Positions 17,117-26,052 of a DNA stretch of 64,000 nt are shown one piece after another (the first letter of the stretch is position 1; the number at the start of each line of letters is the position of its first letter). This DNA comes from Crystallibacter permensis (GTDB lineage: Bacteria > Actinomycetota > Actinomycetes > Actinomycetales > Micrococcaceae), in assembly GCF_025960875.1 (NCBI RefSeq), contig NZ_JAODLR010000010.1, positions 62,001 through 126,000 on the forward strand, read 5' to 3'. A program made the translations under genes and the position numbers. The notes beneath the pieces were generated by a model. That model was given only the letters and a program-made list of their open reading frames with translations. It ran no database searches and was not told the origin of the DNA.

Positions 17117-17794
17117 GTGAGCACGAGCACTACCGGCATGGACAAAACGAAGAAAGCGAAAATCTTTCTCTGGATCCTTCTGGGCCTGATCGTCATCGGC
17201 GGAATCATCGGATTCACCCTCACGAAGAACTCCCTCACCGCTGCCGAACCCACGGACGGCGGCCAGGTCGTACGCGAAAACAGCCGGGTACTCTCCCAGG
17301 CGCCGGATGAGAAGGCGCAGTTCGTCGAATTCCTGGACTTCGAATGCGAATCCTGCCTCGCCGCGTACCCCTTCATCGAAGAGCTGCGGGCCGAGTACGG
17401 TGACACGGTCACCTTCATCAACAGGTATTTCCCCTTGCCGGGACACAAGAACTCCATGAACGCTGCCCTGTCCGTGGAAGCGGCAGCCCAGCAGGGTCAG
17501 TACGAGGCGATGTACCGCAAGATGTTCGACACCCAGAAACAGTGGGGCGAATCCTCCAACGATCAGAGCGCACTGTTCCGCACCTACGCCGAGGACCTGG
17601 GCCTGGACATGGGCGCCTATGACGCCGCGGTCGCCGACCCGGCCACCACGGAACGGATCGAAGCGGACAAGGCCGACGGGCAGGCCCTGGGCGTGTCCGG
17701 CACACCGACCTTCTACCTGGACGGAAAACTCCTCGAGCCCAAGTCCCTCGAAGAATTCCGGTCCGTGGTCGAGGCCGCAGCGAACGGCTCCTGA
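17117..17794 (+). CDS. membrane-anchored DsbA-like thiol oxidoreductase
   Basis: A 225-residue protein with an N-terminal membrane anchor (residues about 16-35) and an extracytoplasmic DsbA/thioredoxin fold. The active site is FLDFECESCLAAYPF (CxxC), the cis-Pro loop is VSGTPTFYLDGK, and an inserted helical domain lies between. It probably introduces or shuffles disulfides in exported proteins. The VKOR-type oxidant at 23.6 kb in the same operon would re-oxidise it. Start GTG 17117 follows AGGAAA. Confidence 0.9.
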   Translation: MSTSTTGMDKTKKAKIFLWILLGLIVIGGIIGFTLTKNSLTAAEPTDGGQVVRENSRVLSQAPDEKAQFVEFLDFECESCLAAYPFIEELRAEYGDTVTFINRYFPLPGHKNSMNAALSVEAAAQQGQYEAMYRKMFDTQKQWGESSNDQSALFRTYAEDLGLDMGAYDAAVADPATTERIEADKADGQALGVSGTPTFYLDGKLLEPKSLEEFRSVVEAAANGS

Positions 17795-17795
17795 C

Positions 17796-18821
17796 GTGCC
17801 CGTGATGTTCCGGCAAACCCCGTTCCCCGGGCTGGATGATCCGGGTGTTACCGGCCCCGTGTGGGTGCCGGCCCTGCCGCCGAGCCTGGAAACCCTGCTG
17901 GCGCCTACCCTGCAGCCGGTCCCGCTCATCCCGGTCCTGGCGGCGCTCATGGCGCTGGCCTACCTGGCCGGGGCGGCCCGGCTCTGGGCGGCCAACCGGC
18001 GCTGGCCGCTGTGGCGGACCCTGGTGTTCCTGGCCGGCTGCGCACTGATCGCGGTGACCATGGGCGCTGGCATCGAAGGCTACGGGCTGCGGATGTTCTC
18101 GGTCTTTATGTTCCAGCAGCTGACCCTGATGATGGCGGCCCCGCCGCTGCTGATCCTGGGCCGCCCGGGCACCCTGCTGCTGCGCGCGACCCCGCACAAG
18201 GGTCCGGGAAAACTGGTGCTCCGGCTGGCCCACGCAGGGCTGCGCTCCCGGTTGTCCCGGATCGCGATCCATCCCGGGTTCATGATCCCGCTGTTCCTGG
18301 TCGCCTTTTACGGCGTCTATCTGAGCGAACTGGCCGACACTCTGCTGCCGACCTGGTACGGACATATCGGCCTGGAACTGCTGTTCCTGGCCTCGGGCAT
18401 CCTCTTCACCGTTCCGTTGATTTCCACGGATCCGTTGCCGATCCGGCAGACCCATTTCGGCCGGCTCATCGACATTTTCTCGGAAATGCCGCTGCACGCC
18501 TTTTTCGGCGTGATCATTATGATGGCCACCACCCCCATCGTCGGCTTCTTCGCCAACCCGCCGGACGCCTGGGGCGTGGACCCTGTGTCCGACCAGGGCG
18601 TCGCGGGGGGACTGGCCTGGTCCTACGGCGAGCTGCCGTCCCTGCTGATCCTGCTCTTCATCATGGTCCGCTGGCAGCGCGACGAATCCCGGCAGTCCAA
18701 ACGCGCCGACGCCGACGCCGAGATCTACGGCACCCCCGAACTTGACGCCTACAACGACTACCTCGCCCGGCTGCAGCGCGGCCAAACATCCCCGGGGCAA
18801 TCCAATGGCAGGTTCCCGTGA
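17796..18821 (+). CDS. CtaG-family membrane protein (copper/cytochrome oxidase assembly)
   Basis: About 340 residues with seven or so hydrophobic helices and the caa3-type CtaG pattern (FSVFMFQQLTLMMAAPPLLILGRP, WYGHIGLELLFLASGILFTVPLIS, DIFSEMPLHAFFGVIIMM). The family is linked to copper delivery to cytochrome oxidase or to copper handling. GTG 17796 starts 2 bases after the DsbA stop; an in-frame ATG lies at 17805. It overlaps the CopD-CtaG gene by 4 bases. Confidence 0.85.
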   Translation: MPVMFRQTPFPGLDDPGVTGPVWVPALPPSLETLLAPTLQPVPLIPVLAALMALAYLAGAARLWAANRRWPLWRTLVFLAGCALIAVTMGAGIEGYGLRMFSVFMFQQLTLMMAAPPLLILGRPGTLLLRATPHKGPGKLVLRLAHAGLRSRLSRIAIHPGFMIPLFLVAFYGVYLSELADTLLPTWYGHIGLELLFLASGILFTVPLISTDPLPIRQTHFGRLIDIFSEMPLHAFFGVIIMMATTPIVGFFANPPDAWGVDPVSDQGVAGGLAWSYGELPSLLILLFIMVRWQRDESRQSKRADADAEIYGTPELDAYNDYLARLQRGQTSPGQSNGRFP

Positions 18822-20722
18822 AAACACTTTCCACCCGGCACACCGGTACGCCGGCCCCACGCCGGCTGACCACCGGGATCATCGCGGCCGCCGCGGCAGC
18901 CCTGATAATTGCAGCGGCCGTGACCGGAATCGCCGGGCCCCGGCTCCTGGCCGATCCCGGCGCGATCGTGCGCTGGGGCCTGCCCGCGGCCACGACACTG
19001 CACCACCTGGCCATGGCCGTCACCCTCGGCGCCCTCGCCATCGCCGCCACCGTCCTGCCTCCGGCAACCGGGAACGGCCGGCCGCATCCGGCGCGGGAAC
19101 ACGCCATGGCCGTGGCCTCGGCCGCCGCGACCGTATGGGCCCTGGCCGCCGCGTCCATCCTCATCCTCGCCTACGCCGACACCGTCGGCCTGCCGGTCTC
19201 CGGTTCCCCGGAGTTCACCGAACAGCTTGCCTTCTACATGACCAACCACACCCTGGGCAGGACCTGGCTGGCCATCACGGTCATTTCAGCCATCGTGGCG
19301 ACGCTGGCCTTCGCCGTGCGCTCCCCCGGCGCCGTCACCGCCACCGCCCTGCTGGCCGCGACAGCGGTCGTGCCGCTGTCGCTGATCGGCCATGTGGCCG
19401 GCAGCGACGACCATAACGGGGCGGTCAACGCTCTGGCCCTGCATCTGCTCGGTGCCAGCCTCTGGACCGGAGGAGTCATCACCCTCGGGCTGATAGCAGG
19501 CAAGCTAACGGCCGGGACCGACCTGATGCGCACAGCTCTCGCAAGATTCTCCATTATGGCCGGTACCGCGTTCGCCCTTGTCGTTGCCTCCGGCATCATC
19601 AACACCGCCTACCGGATCGGCGGCTGGGACGGACTGGCATCCACATACGGGTCCCTGGTCATCTTCAAAACCAGCGCAACCTTGGCCCTGGGCTACATCG
19701 GCTTCGAACACCGCCGCTGGATCGCCGGGAACACCGGCTCCCTGACCGGCCGCCGTCTCATCTGGCAGCTGATCACCGTGGAAACCCTCGTCCTGGGCGC
19801 GGTCATGGCCGTCGCCGCGGTCCTGGGCAAGACACCGCCGCCGGTGCCCCGTGTGCCGGAACCGCCGGCTACCCCGGCCAATATCCTCACCGGCTACGAC
19901 CTCCCTCCCGAAGTGAGCGTCGGCGCCTGGCTGACACAGTGGCGCTGGGACTGGCTCTGGATCGCCGTCGCCGTGATCCTGACTTTGGCCTACCTCACCG
20001 CCGTCCGGCGGCTCCGCGCCGCCGGAAAGTCCTGGCCGTGGCGGCGCACCGCCGCATGGCTGGCAGGACTGGCGCTGCTGGTCTATGTGACCTCCGGCGC
20101 GCCCACGGTGTACCTGCCGGTCCTGTTCGGCATGCACACCGCCGCGCACCTGCTGCTCATCTTCGCCGTCCCGCTGCTGCTGACCGGTGCACGCCCCTAT
20201 CTGCTGGCCTCGGCCACCCTCCCCCGGCGCACCGACGCCACCCTCGGATGGCGGGAAGCGATGAGCGCCTGGCCGGACTCCGGACCGGGTCGGCTGCTGG
20301 CCCGGCCGGCCGCAGCGGGCGTGCTCACCGCTGCAGCCCTGGCCGTCTTCTACTATTCCCCGCTGTTCCGCTGGTCGCTGGCTGACCATGTCGGGCACGA
20401 ACTGATGATCTCGGCCTCCCTGGCCATCGGCCTGGTGCTGGCCGCCGCCGTGCTCGGCACCCGCCCGGGCAGTGGGAACCGGGCCGGTGTCTTCACACTG
20501 CTGGGCTTGTCCGCGTTGCTGGTGCTCTGGGCGGTCCACACCGCGGCCCTCGGCCAGCCGGTGCAGGGCGAATGGTTCGCGTCCCTCGGCCGTACGGACG
20601 CCGCCGGGGTGCTCGCAGACTTCCGTTCCGGGGCCGTGGCCATGCTGCTGGCCGGGGCCGTGCCGCTGCTGTGCGCCGCCGCTGCCACCGCTTTGCGTTC
20701 CACCCGAACGCGGAGGCTTTGA
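18818..20722 (+). CDS. CopD-CtaG fusion membrane protein
   Basis: A 634-residue membrane protein made of two parts. Residues about 15-330 follow the CopD pattern (VTLGALAIAATVLPP..., NALALHLLGASLWTGGVITLGLIAGKL, SGIINTAYRIGGWDGLASTYGSLVIFKTSATLALGYIGFEHRRWI). Residues about 370-630 form a second CtaG domain (LPVLFGMHTAAHLLLIFAVPLLLTGARPYLLA, WSLADHVGHELMISASLAIGL). CopD proteins take copper across the membrane in partnership with CopC, which lies two genes downstream. It starts with GTG overlapping the preceding stop. Confidence 0.88.
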   Translation: MKTLSTRHTGTPAPRRLTTGIIAAAAAALIIAAAVTGIAGPRLLADPGAIVRWGLPAATTLHHLAMAVTLGALAIAATVLPPATGNGRPHPAREHAMAVASAAATVWALAAASILILAYADTVGLPVSGSPEFTEQLAFYMTNHTLGRTWLAITVISAIVATLAFAVRSPGAVTATALLAATAVVPLSLIGHVAGSDDHNGAVNALALHLLGASLWTGGVITLGLIAGKLTAGTDLMRTALARFSIMAGTAFALVVASGIINTAYRIGGWDGLASTYGSLVIFKTSATLALGYIGFEHRRWIAGNTGSLTGRRLIWQLITVETLVLGAVMAVAAVLGKTPPPVPRVPEPPATPANILTGYDLPPEVSVGAWLTQWRWDWLWIAVAVILTLAYLTAVRRLRAAGKSWPWRRTAAWLAGLALLVYVTSGAPTVYLPVLFGMHTAAHLLLIFAVPLLLTGARPYLLASATLPRRTDATLGWREAMSAWPDSGPGRLLARPAAAGVLTAAALAVFYYSPLFRWSLADHVGHELMISASLAIGLVLAAAVLGTRPGSGNRAGVFTLLGLSALLVLWAVHTAALGQPVQGEWFASLGRTDAAGVLADFRSGAVAMLLAGAVPLLCAAAATALRSTRTRRL

Positions 20723-20727
20723 CCGCC

Positions 20728-21468
20728 ATGCCCGCTTCCACGGCCAACCGGCACCTGCGGAGCGCGGGTGCCCTGCCTCGCACCATCGTGGTGACGGTCG
20801 TGGTCATCGCCCTCGCCGCCGGGGCGCACACTGCCGGCGGCGGAACCCTGCCCGCGGCCGGCATCACTGCCACCTTGGGCGCATTGCTGTTACTTCCCGT
20901 GCGACTGCTGGTTTCCCGCCAGCTGCCTGCACGTGCCCTGCTGCCCGTGCTGGCCGCGGGCCAGCTGCTCCTGCATGAACTATTCGGTCTGCTCTCCCCG
21001 CACCAGGGATGCGCGCCCGCCGGCGGTCCACCGGCGCACCACGGGCCCGGACCGGGTACGTGGTGCGCCGCCGCCGCGGATGCCGTTCCGGCGGCCCATC
21101 TGCATCTGGGTGAAGGGCTCCCGGCCCTGCCCATGGCATTGGCGCATCTGCTTGCCGCGGCGGTCGCTGCCCTGATGATCGCCCGCGGTGAAACCGCCCT
21201 GCGCTTCGCCGCGGACTGCCTCCTTGCCTTGTTCCGCCTGCCCGCGCCCGCGCAGTGGATACCGGCGGTCCGTGTCCTTCCCGGAACATGTGGTTCCGTC
21301 CCGGTAGCCCGCACGGGGTACCGGAGGGACTCGCCGCGCGGGCCACCGGCCGGCATTGGTCCGGCTCCCACGCTGCGCCTGTGGCCCGAACGGGCTGCCG
21401 GCTCATGCTCTGATCCCGCTGCTCAACGAGCACGGCACTTCACCTATATTCCTGCCCGCCCTGCCTGA
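20728..21468 (+). CDS. membrane protein of unknown function in the copper operon
   Basis: A 246-residue protein with hydrophobic segments at about 20-40, 45-65, 70-90 and 130-155 and a His/Pro-rich loop (HQGCAPAGGPPAHHGPGPGTWC, here shortened to its ends HQGCA and PGTWC). The C-terminal third is Arg/Pro-rich and not recognisably conserved. It lies between copD-ctaG and copC on the same strand. The His and Cys loop suits metal contact, which is inference. Confidence 0.6.
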   Translation: MPASTANRHLRSAGALPRTIVVTVVVIALAAGAHTAGGGTLPAAGITATLGALLLLPVRLLVSRQLPARALLPVLAAGQLLLHELFGLLSPHQGCAPAGGPPAHHGPGPGTWCAAAADAVPAAHLHLGEGLPALPMALAHLLAAAVAALMIARGETALRFAADCLLALFRLPAPAQWIPAVRVLPGTCGSVPVARTGYRRDSPRGPPAGIGPAPTLRLWPERAAGSCSDPAAQRARHFTYIPARPA

Positions 21469-21511
21469 GACGACGCGGGGCCGGGCGACCCGTTTCTTTA
21501 AAGGAAAAACC

Positions 21512-22144
21512 ATGAACAACCCGATGCCCTTCCGCCTGCCGCGCGCCGCGGCGGCGGCCCTTGCCTTCCTCCTGGCGGCAGCGCTTGTCCTGCTGCAGCC
21601 GGTATCCGGGGCTTTCGCGCACGATGAACTGCTGGGCAGCGACCCTGCCGACGGCGACACCGTCGAACAGATGCCCGGAGACATCGTCCTGCGCTATTCC
21701 GCGGACGTGGTCGGCCTCGGCAGCACCGTCCTGATCCAGGACGCCGAGGGCAACGACTGGACCGACGGCGAAACCCGCATCGTGGACGACGCCATGATCC
21801 AGGAAGTCCGCTCCGGGGCGCCGGCCGGTGACTACACGGTGCTGTGGCGCGCCGTGTCCTCGGACTCGCACCCCATCGAAGGAACACTGACCTTCACCGT
21901 TGCCGGATCGGCGGAGAGCCAGGCAACACCGGAAAGTACACCGGCTGCCTCCCCGTCTGCTGCTCCGGCACCGGCCACTCCCGCGGACTCCGCAGCACTG
22001 TCGACGGAAGCCGCAGGGGACAGCGAACAGGCAGCCACCGGTTCGGATGCCACCGGCGTCCTTATCGGGGCCGCGGTGGTCCTGGTCCTCATCGTCGCCC
22101 TGACCGCGTTCGTCGTGAGGAGGAAGGCCAAGGCCGGCAACTAG
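21512..22144 (+). CDS. copC: CopC-domain copper-binding protein with C-terminal anchor
   Basis: A 210-residue exported protein. The signal peptide ends AFA before HDELLGSDPA, which leaves His as the first mature residue, the Cu(II) ligand of CopC. The fold continues through IVLRYSADVVGLGSTVLIQDAEG and ends with SSDSHPIEGTLTFTV, supplying Asp and His ligands. A Ser/Ala/Pro-rich spacer and one C-terminal helix (GVLIGAAVVLVLIVALTAFVV) anchor it to the membrane. It hands copper to CopD. AAAGGA precedes the ATG. Confidence 0.93.
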   Translation: MNNPMPFRLPRAAAAALAFLLAAALVLLQPVSGAFAHDELLGSDPADGDTVEQMPGDIVLRYSADVVGLGSTVLIQDAEGNDWTDGETRIVDDAMIQEVRSGAPAGDYTVLWRAVSSDSHPIEGTLTFTVAGSAESQATPESTPAASPSAAPAPATPADSAALSTEAAGDSEQAATGSDATGVLIGAAVVLVLIVALTAFVVRRKAKAGN

Positions 22145-22160
22145 CCGCCCCTGGCCCTTT

Positions 22161-22197
22161 CCCGTTGCCGGTACACCCACGGTGTGCCGGCAACGGG
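22161..22197 (+). terminator. hairpin between copC and ccdA
   Basis: CCCGTTGCCGG pairs perfectly with CCGGCAACGGG 17 bases after the copC stop. No long T tract follows, so it may only partly end transcription. Confidence 0.55.
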
Positions 22198-22224
22198 CCC
22201 TCCGCCGTGCTGTAAAGGAACGAC

Positions 22225-22974
22225 ATGAGTATTGGCGGATACTTCGCCGAAATGGTCCAGTCCGGTGCGCTGCTGGTGGCCATGCCGCTGGCCATGACCG
22301 CCGGTCTGGTCTCATTCATCTCGCCCTGCATCCTGCCGCTCGTCCCCGGGTATCTGGGCTACGTGTCCGGGCTGGCCGACCCGTCCCGGCCGGACAGCCG
22401 GCGCCGGGTCCTGGCCGGCGTGGGCCTGTTCATCCTCGGCTTCGCCGCCGTGTTCACCCTCTACGGGGCAGCGTTCGGCGTGATCGGCGGGTGGCTGCTG
22501 CAATGGCAGGACACCCTGATCCGCGTCCTTGGCGTGTTCGTCGTGCTCATGGGCCTGGTCCTGGTCGGCAGGTTCTCCTTCTTCCAGACCACCAAAAAAC
22601 TCTCCTTCAAGCCCAGGACCGGCGTCGCCGGCGCCCCGCTGCTCGGCGTGGTCTTCGGACTCGGCTGGACCCCCTGCATGGGCCCGACCCTCAGCGCCGT
22701 CCTGGCCCTGAGCACCACCACCGGGGACGCCTGGCGCGGCGCGCTGCTGGGCTTCCTCTACTGCCTGGGCCTGGGCATACCCTTCGTCCTCGTGGCCCTG
22801 GGCCTGGACTGGGTCACGAAAAGCCTGGGCTTCATCCGCCGCCACATCCGCCCGTTCAACATCATCGGCGGCTCCCTGCTCATCCTCGTGGGCGTGCTGA
22901 TGGTCTCCGGAATCTGGATGCTCTGGATCTACCAGCTGCAAAACCTCGCCGGCACCTTCACCACCCCCGTCTAA
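22225..22974 (+). CDS. ccdA: CcdA-type cytochrome c biogenesis / thiol transport protein
   Basis: A 249-residue membrane protein with six helices and the two DsbD-like redox Cys motifs [20 protein letters not shown] and [16 protein letters not shown]. CcdA carries reducing power from cytoplasmic thioredoxin to extracytoplasmic thioredoxin-like proteins. The next gene is such a partner (TlpA/ResA type). GGAACG precedes the ATG. Confidence 0.92.
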   Translation: MSIGGYFAEMVQSGALLVAMPLAMTAGLVSFISPCILPLVPGYLGYVSGLADPSRPDSRRRVLAGVGLFILGFAAVFTLYGAAFGVIGGWLLQWQDTLIRVLGVFVVLMGLVLVGRFSFFQTTKKLSFKPRTGVAGAPLLGVVFGLGWTPCMGPTLSAVLALSTTTGDAWRGALLGFLYCLGLGIPFVLVALGLDWVTKSLGFIRRHIRPFNIIGGSLLILVGVLMVSGIWMLWIYQLQNLAGTFTTPV

Positions 22975-22989
22975 CCGGAAGGCACCACC

Positions 22990-23619
22990 ATGAACCCCCG
23001 CATCCCCGTTCCTCCCGGCACACCGCGGCCTGGCCGCCGCGGCGTCCTGCTCGGCACGGCATTCGCTGCCCTGCTCCTCGCCGGCTGCGCCGCACCGGAT
23101 TCGCTGGCCGCCCAGGCCAAGGCAGGAGACAACAAGAACTACATCGCCGGCGACGGCTCGGTCTCCGAATACGCCCCCGCAGGCCGGGGCAAACCCGTCC
23201 AGCTCACCGGCCGGCTCTACGACGGCACAGCCGTGGGCTCCACTGAGTGGGCGGACCAGGTCGTGGTGCTGAACTTCTGGTACGCCGCCTGCGCCCCCTG
23301 CCGCGTCGAAGCAGCCGACCTCGAAGCCCTGCACCAGGAATTCCAGGACGACGGCGTGCTGTTCTACGGCGTCAACCTCCGCGACTCCGCCGCCACCGCG
23401 GCGGCCTTTGAACGCAACTTCGGGACCACCTACCCCAGCTTCGACGACACCGACGGCGGAATCCTGCTCGTCCTCACCGAGTACGTACCGCCGCAGGCCG
23501 TTCCCACCACCCTCGTCCTGGACCGCCAGACCCGCGTGGCAGCCCGGATCCTGGGCGTGGCGCAGAAAAGCACCCTGAAGGCACTCATCTCCGACACGGC
23601 CAAGGGGCGCACCCCGTGA
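22990..23619 (+). CDS. TlpA/ResA-like thioredoxin lipoprotein
   Basis: A 209-residue protein with a twin-Arg-like start (GRRGVLLG) and a lipobox (LLLAGC). The thioredoxin fold follows, with active site NFWYAACAPCRVEA (CAPC), a GVNLRD strand and cis-Pro in PQAVPTTLVLD. It reduces disulfides outside the membrane, probably with electrons from CcdA. It overlaps the VKOR gene by 4 bases. Confidence 0.9.
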   Translation: MNPRIPVPPGTPRPGRRGVLLGTAFAALLLAGCAAPDSLAAQAKAGDNKNYIAGDGSVSEYAPAGRGKPVQLTGRLYDGTAVGSTEWADQVVVLNFWYAACAPCRVEAADLEALHQEFQDDGVLFYGVNLRDSAATAAAFERNFGTTYPSFDDTDGGILLVLTEYVPPQAVPTTLVLDRQTRVAARILGVAQKSTLKALISDTAKGRTP

Positions 23620-24275
23620 ACACGTCAAATCGTACCGCCACGCCACGTCCCGTGACAGCGGCCCCGGAAGGCAATGCCGCAGGCGGTGCCCTGCCGGTTT
23701 TCGCCCGACAGCGGCCGTTCGGGTTCCTCCTGCTGGTCACCGGGGCGATAGGTTTCATTGCCTCAGGGATCCTGGTCCTGGAACGGCTGGAACTGTACAA
23801 GGACTCCGGGCACGCGACCAGCTGCGATATCAATCCCTGGGTCTCCTGCGGCCGGGTCATGAAAACCTGGCAATCGGAACTGTTCGGCTTCCCCAACCCC
23901 CTGATCGGCATCGCCGCGTTCGCCATCATCATCACCGTCGCGATGGCCATACTCGCGGGCGCCCGGTTCAGCCGCTGGTACTGGCTCGGGCTGCAAGCCG
24001 GCGTGACACTGGGCATGGTTTTCGTTGCCTGGCTATGGGGCCAGGCCCTCTTCGAAATCTACATCCTGTGCCTGTACTGCATGGTTGTCTGGGCCGCGAT
24101 GATACCCATGTTCATCCTGCTGACCGTCAGAAACATGGCCCGTGGAGTCATCAAAGTACCAGCTGGCCTGGCCAGGGCCGCCTCCGAGTGGGCGTGGACT
24201 CTCGTGGCGGTGGTCTACGTCGGTGTGGCAGCCTCGGTTGTCGTTCGCTTTTTTAACGCTTTCGTGGGCGCTTAA
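23616..24275 (+). CDS. vitamin K epoxide reductase (VKOR)-family protein
   Basis: A 219-residue membrane protein with the VKOR signature: loop cysteines in ATSCDINPWVSCGRVM and the quinone-site pair CLYC in FEIYILCLYCMVVW. Actinobacterial VKOR re-oxidises DsbA-like proteins using quinone, which fits the DsbA-like gene at 17.1 kb in the same run of genes. Start GTG overlaps the upstream stop. Confidence 0.92.
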   Translation: MNTSNRTATPRPVTAAPEGNAAGGALPVFARQRPFGFLLLVTGAIGFIASGILVLERLELYKDSGHATSCDINPWVSCGRVMKTWQSELFGFPNPLIGIAAFAIIITVAMAILAGARFSRWYWLGLQAGVTLGMVFVAWLWGQALFEIYILCLYCMVVWAAMIPMFILLTVRNMARGVIKVPAGLARAASEWAWTLVAVVYVGVAASVVVRFFNAFVGA

Positions 24276-24281
24276 GCCAAT

Positions 24282-24302
24282 CCTGCGCTTACCTCGCGCA
24301 GG
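24282..24302 (+). terminator. possible hairpin after the VKOR gene
   Basis: CCTGCGC and GCGCAGG form a 7-bp stem just after the VKOR stop, at the end of the copper/thiol operon. There is no T tract. Confidence 0.35.
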
Positions 24303-24418
24303 GCAAAGTGTCCGATCGCCGCGCATAAAAGAGTCGCAACATCCAACGGGTTCTCGTTTCCTCACGCAGGCTTTGTGCGCTGTCATGCGTCGGGTACGCA
24401 TCTGTCTAGGCTTGGTAC

Positions 24419-25405
24419 GTGGGAATAACGCCTTTGATCAAAACCATGGAACGGCATCAGATCGCCCTGTATCTGCTGGCCATCATCGTCGGCGCGGTGT
24501 TCGGCTGGCTGGTCCCTGCCGCCTCTGGGCCCCTCGAGCAGGCGATCAACCCCGTCCTGGGGTTGCTGCTGTTCGCGACGTTCCTGGGCATCCCGTTCGC
24601 CTCGACCAGCCAGGCGGTACGCGATGTCCGGTTCATGGCCACCGTTCTCGTCCTGAATTTCGTGGTCGTCCCGGCCGTGGTCTTCGGCCTGTCGCGGTTC
24701 ATCGCCCATGATCAGGCCCTGCTGATCGGGGTGATGATGGTGCTCCTCACTCCCTGCATCGATTATGTAATCGTGTTTTCCGGACTGGCCGGCGGCGCCA
24801 ATGAACGGCTCCTGGCTGCCGCGCCGCTGCTGATGCTGACACAGATGCTGCTGTTGCCCCTGTACCTGCTGCTGTTCATCGGCCCCGGCCTTGTTTCAGC
24901 CATCGAACCCGGACCTTTCATCGAGGCTCTGGTCCTGCTGATCATCATCCCGCTCGTGCTGGCGGCCCTCACGCAATGGTGGTCCCGGCGGGCAGCCGCC
25001 GGCCGGGACGTGATGGCGGTGATGGAAGGGCTGATGGTTCCGTTGATGATGCTGACGCTGGCCGTCGTCATCGGATCGCAGATCGTTGGCGTCGGGCACG
25101 AACTCGCATCACTGCTCTCAGTCATCCCCGTTTATGCCGCCTTCCTGGTGCTGATGGTCCCCGTCGGCAAGGCGGCGGCACGGGTAGCCGGGCTGGATGC
25201 GGGCAGTACGAAAGCCGTGATTTTCAGCGGCGCGACACGCAACTCGCTGGTCATCCTCCCGCTGGCCCTGGCCCTGCCCGAACCACTCGCCCTCGTGTCC
25301 CTTGTCGTCGTCACGCAGACCTTAGTCGAACTCCTCGGAATGGTCGCCTACGTCAAACTTCTTCCTCGAATCGTCAAACCGGACCACAAACTCCAGCCCA
25401 GCTAG
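24419..25405 (+). CDS. ACR3/BASS-superfamily permease (probable arsenite exporter)
   Basis: A 328-residue membrane protein of the bile-acid/ACR3 superfamily. The motif VLLTPCIDYVIVFSGLAGGANERLL contains the helix-4 Cys used by Acr3 for arsenite, and FSGATRNSLVILPLALAL matches the second crossover helix. About ten helices are visible. The assignment to arsenite is family knowledge, and another anion is possible. A second start (ATG 24446) is plausible because no ribosome site precedes GTG 24419. No arsR or arsC lies beside it. Confidence 0.75.
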   Translation: MGITPLIKTMERHQIALYLLAIIVGAVFGWLVPAASGPLEQAINPVLGLLLFATFLGIPFASTSQAVRDVRFMATVLVLNFVVVPAVVFGLSRFIAHDQALLIGVMMVLLTPCIDYVIVFSGLAGGANERLLAAAPLLMLTQMLLLPLYLLLFIGPGLVSAIEPGPFIEALVLLIIIPLVLAALTQWWSRRAAAGRDVMAVMEGLMVPLMMLTLAVVIGSQIVGVGHELASLLSVIPVYAAFLVLMVPVGKAAARVAGLDAGSTKAVIFSGATRNSLVILPLALALPEPLALVSLVVVTQTLVELLGMVAYVKLLPRIVKPDHKLQPS

Positions 25406-25521
25406 GAGGGAACCGGGCATTCGGGACCGTAAGGCATCCCCGGCGTACCCGTGTTTGTGATGTCTTAAGATGCCACCCGGGCTGATATCGTCACCGCCGC
25501 CAAGCTGCGCGCCCACTGTCC

Positions 25522-25794
25522 GCCCCCGGGAGCCAGGCAGCGGGTTCGAGCGACGAGCTCCGTGCCGCCCTGGAGGCATACGCCCTCATGCTCCACCACC
25601 GCGGTGCCGGCGAGGCAGCGGCTTTCCTGCATCAAAACGCCCACGCAACCGATGCACAGCTGCACCTGCAGGACTTCATCGCCGAGCTCATCAGCCAGGC
25701 GGCAAAAGCCGGCGCTGTTCGGACAGACCTGGCACCACAGGACTTGGCGGTTTACGCATTGAGCGGGCTCAATGCCGCGGGCTCCGGGGTCTGA
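25522..25794 (+). pseudogene. TetR-type regulator, C-terminal fragment
   Basis: The frame reads ELRAALEAYALMLHHRGAGEAAAF, then LHLQDFIAELISQAAKAGAVRTDLAPQDLAVYALSGLNAAG. This resembles the ligand domain of SbtR-like TetR regulators. The N-terminal HTH is missing, so it is a fragment. The surrounding 25406-25926 holds nothing else that can be recognised. Confidence 0.45.
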
Positions 25795-25926
25795 GGAGGA
25801 TCGGTACGAAATTTCACGTTAGGCGTCAGGCGGCCCTTTTGCGCGTCCTGTTTGGGGATCCTTGACCGGGCGCTTTCTCAGGCGGGGCGAACGCGACATC
25901 GACCGAGGAATTGGAGGTGAACAGGC

Positions 25927-25975
25927 TGTTAGTTTCAGAAGTCGTCTGCACTTGCATGTCCGAAGTCGTCCGCAC
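25927..25975 (+). repeat. Tn402/Tn5053-type terminal repeat, left candidate end
   Basis: TGTTAGTTTCAGAAGTCG, then two CTGCAC-type motifs (AGAAGTCGTCTGCAC and CGAAGTCGTCCGCAC), in the same order as at 7251-7298. It faces right, toward the cst cargo and the tni genes. The 5 bases before it (CAGGC) do not match those after the right end at 44776 (GGTTG). Confidence 0.65.
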
Positions 25976-26052
25976 GGGTTGTACGGGGCTACGCAGAGAT
26001 CGTGTTTTGTGCCTTGTCCGGCGCGGAGCGCGCGTCCGGAGAGCCACCTAAT

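Noticed and set aside
16007-17950. 647-aa leftward frame opposite the CDF and DsbA genes
   Set aside because: It covers two well-supported genes on the other strand and shows no family features.
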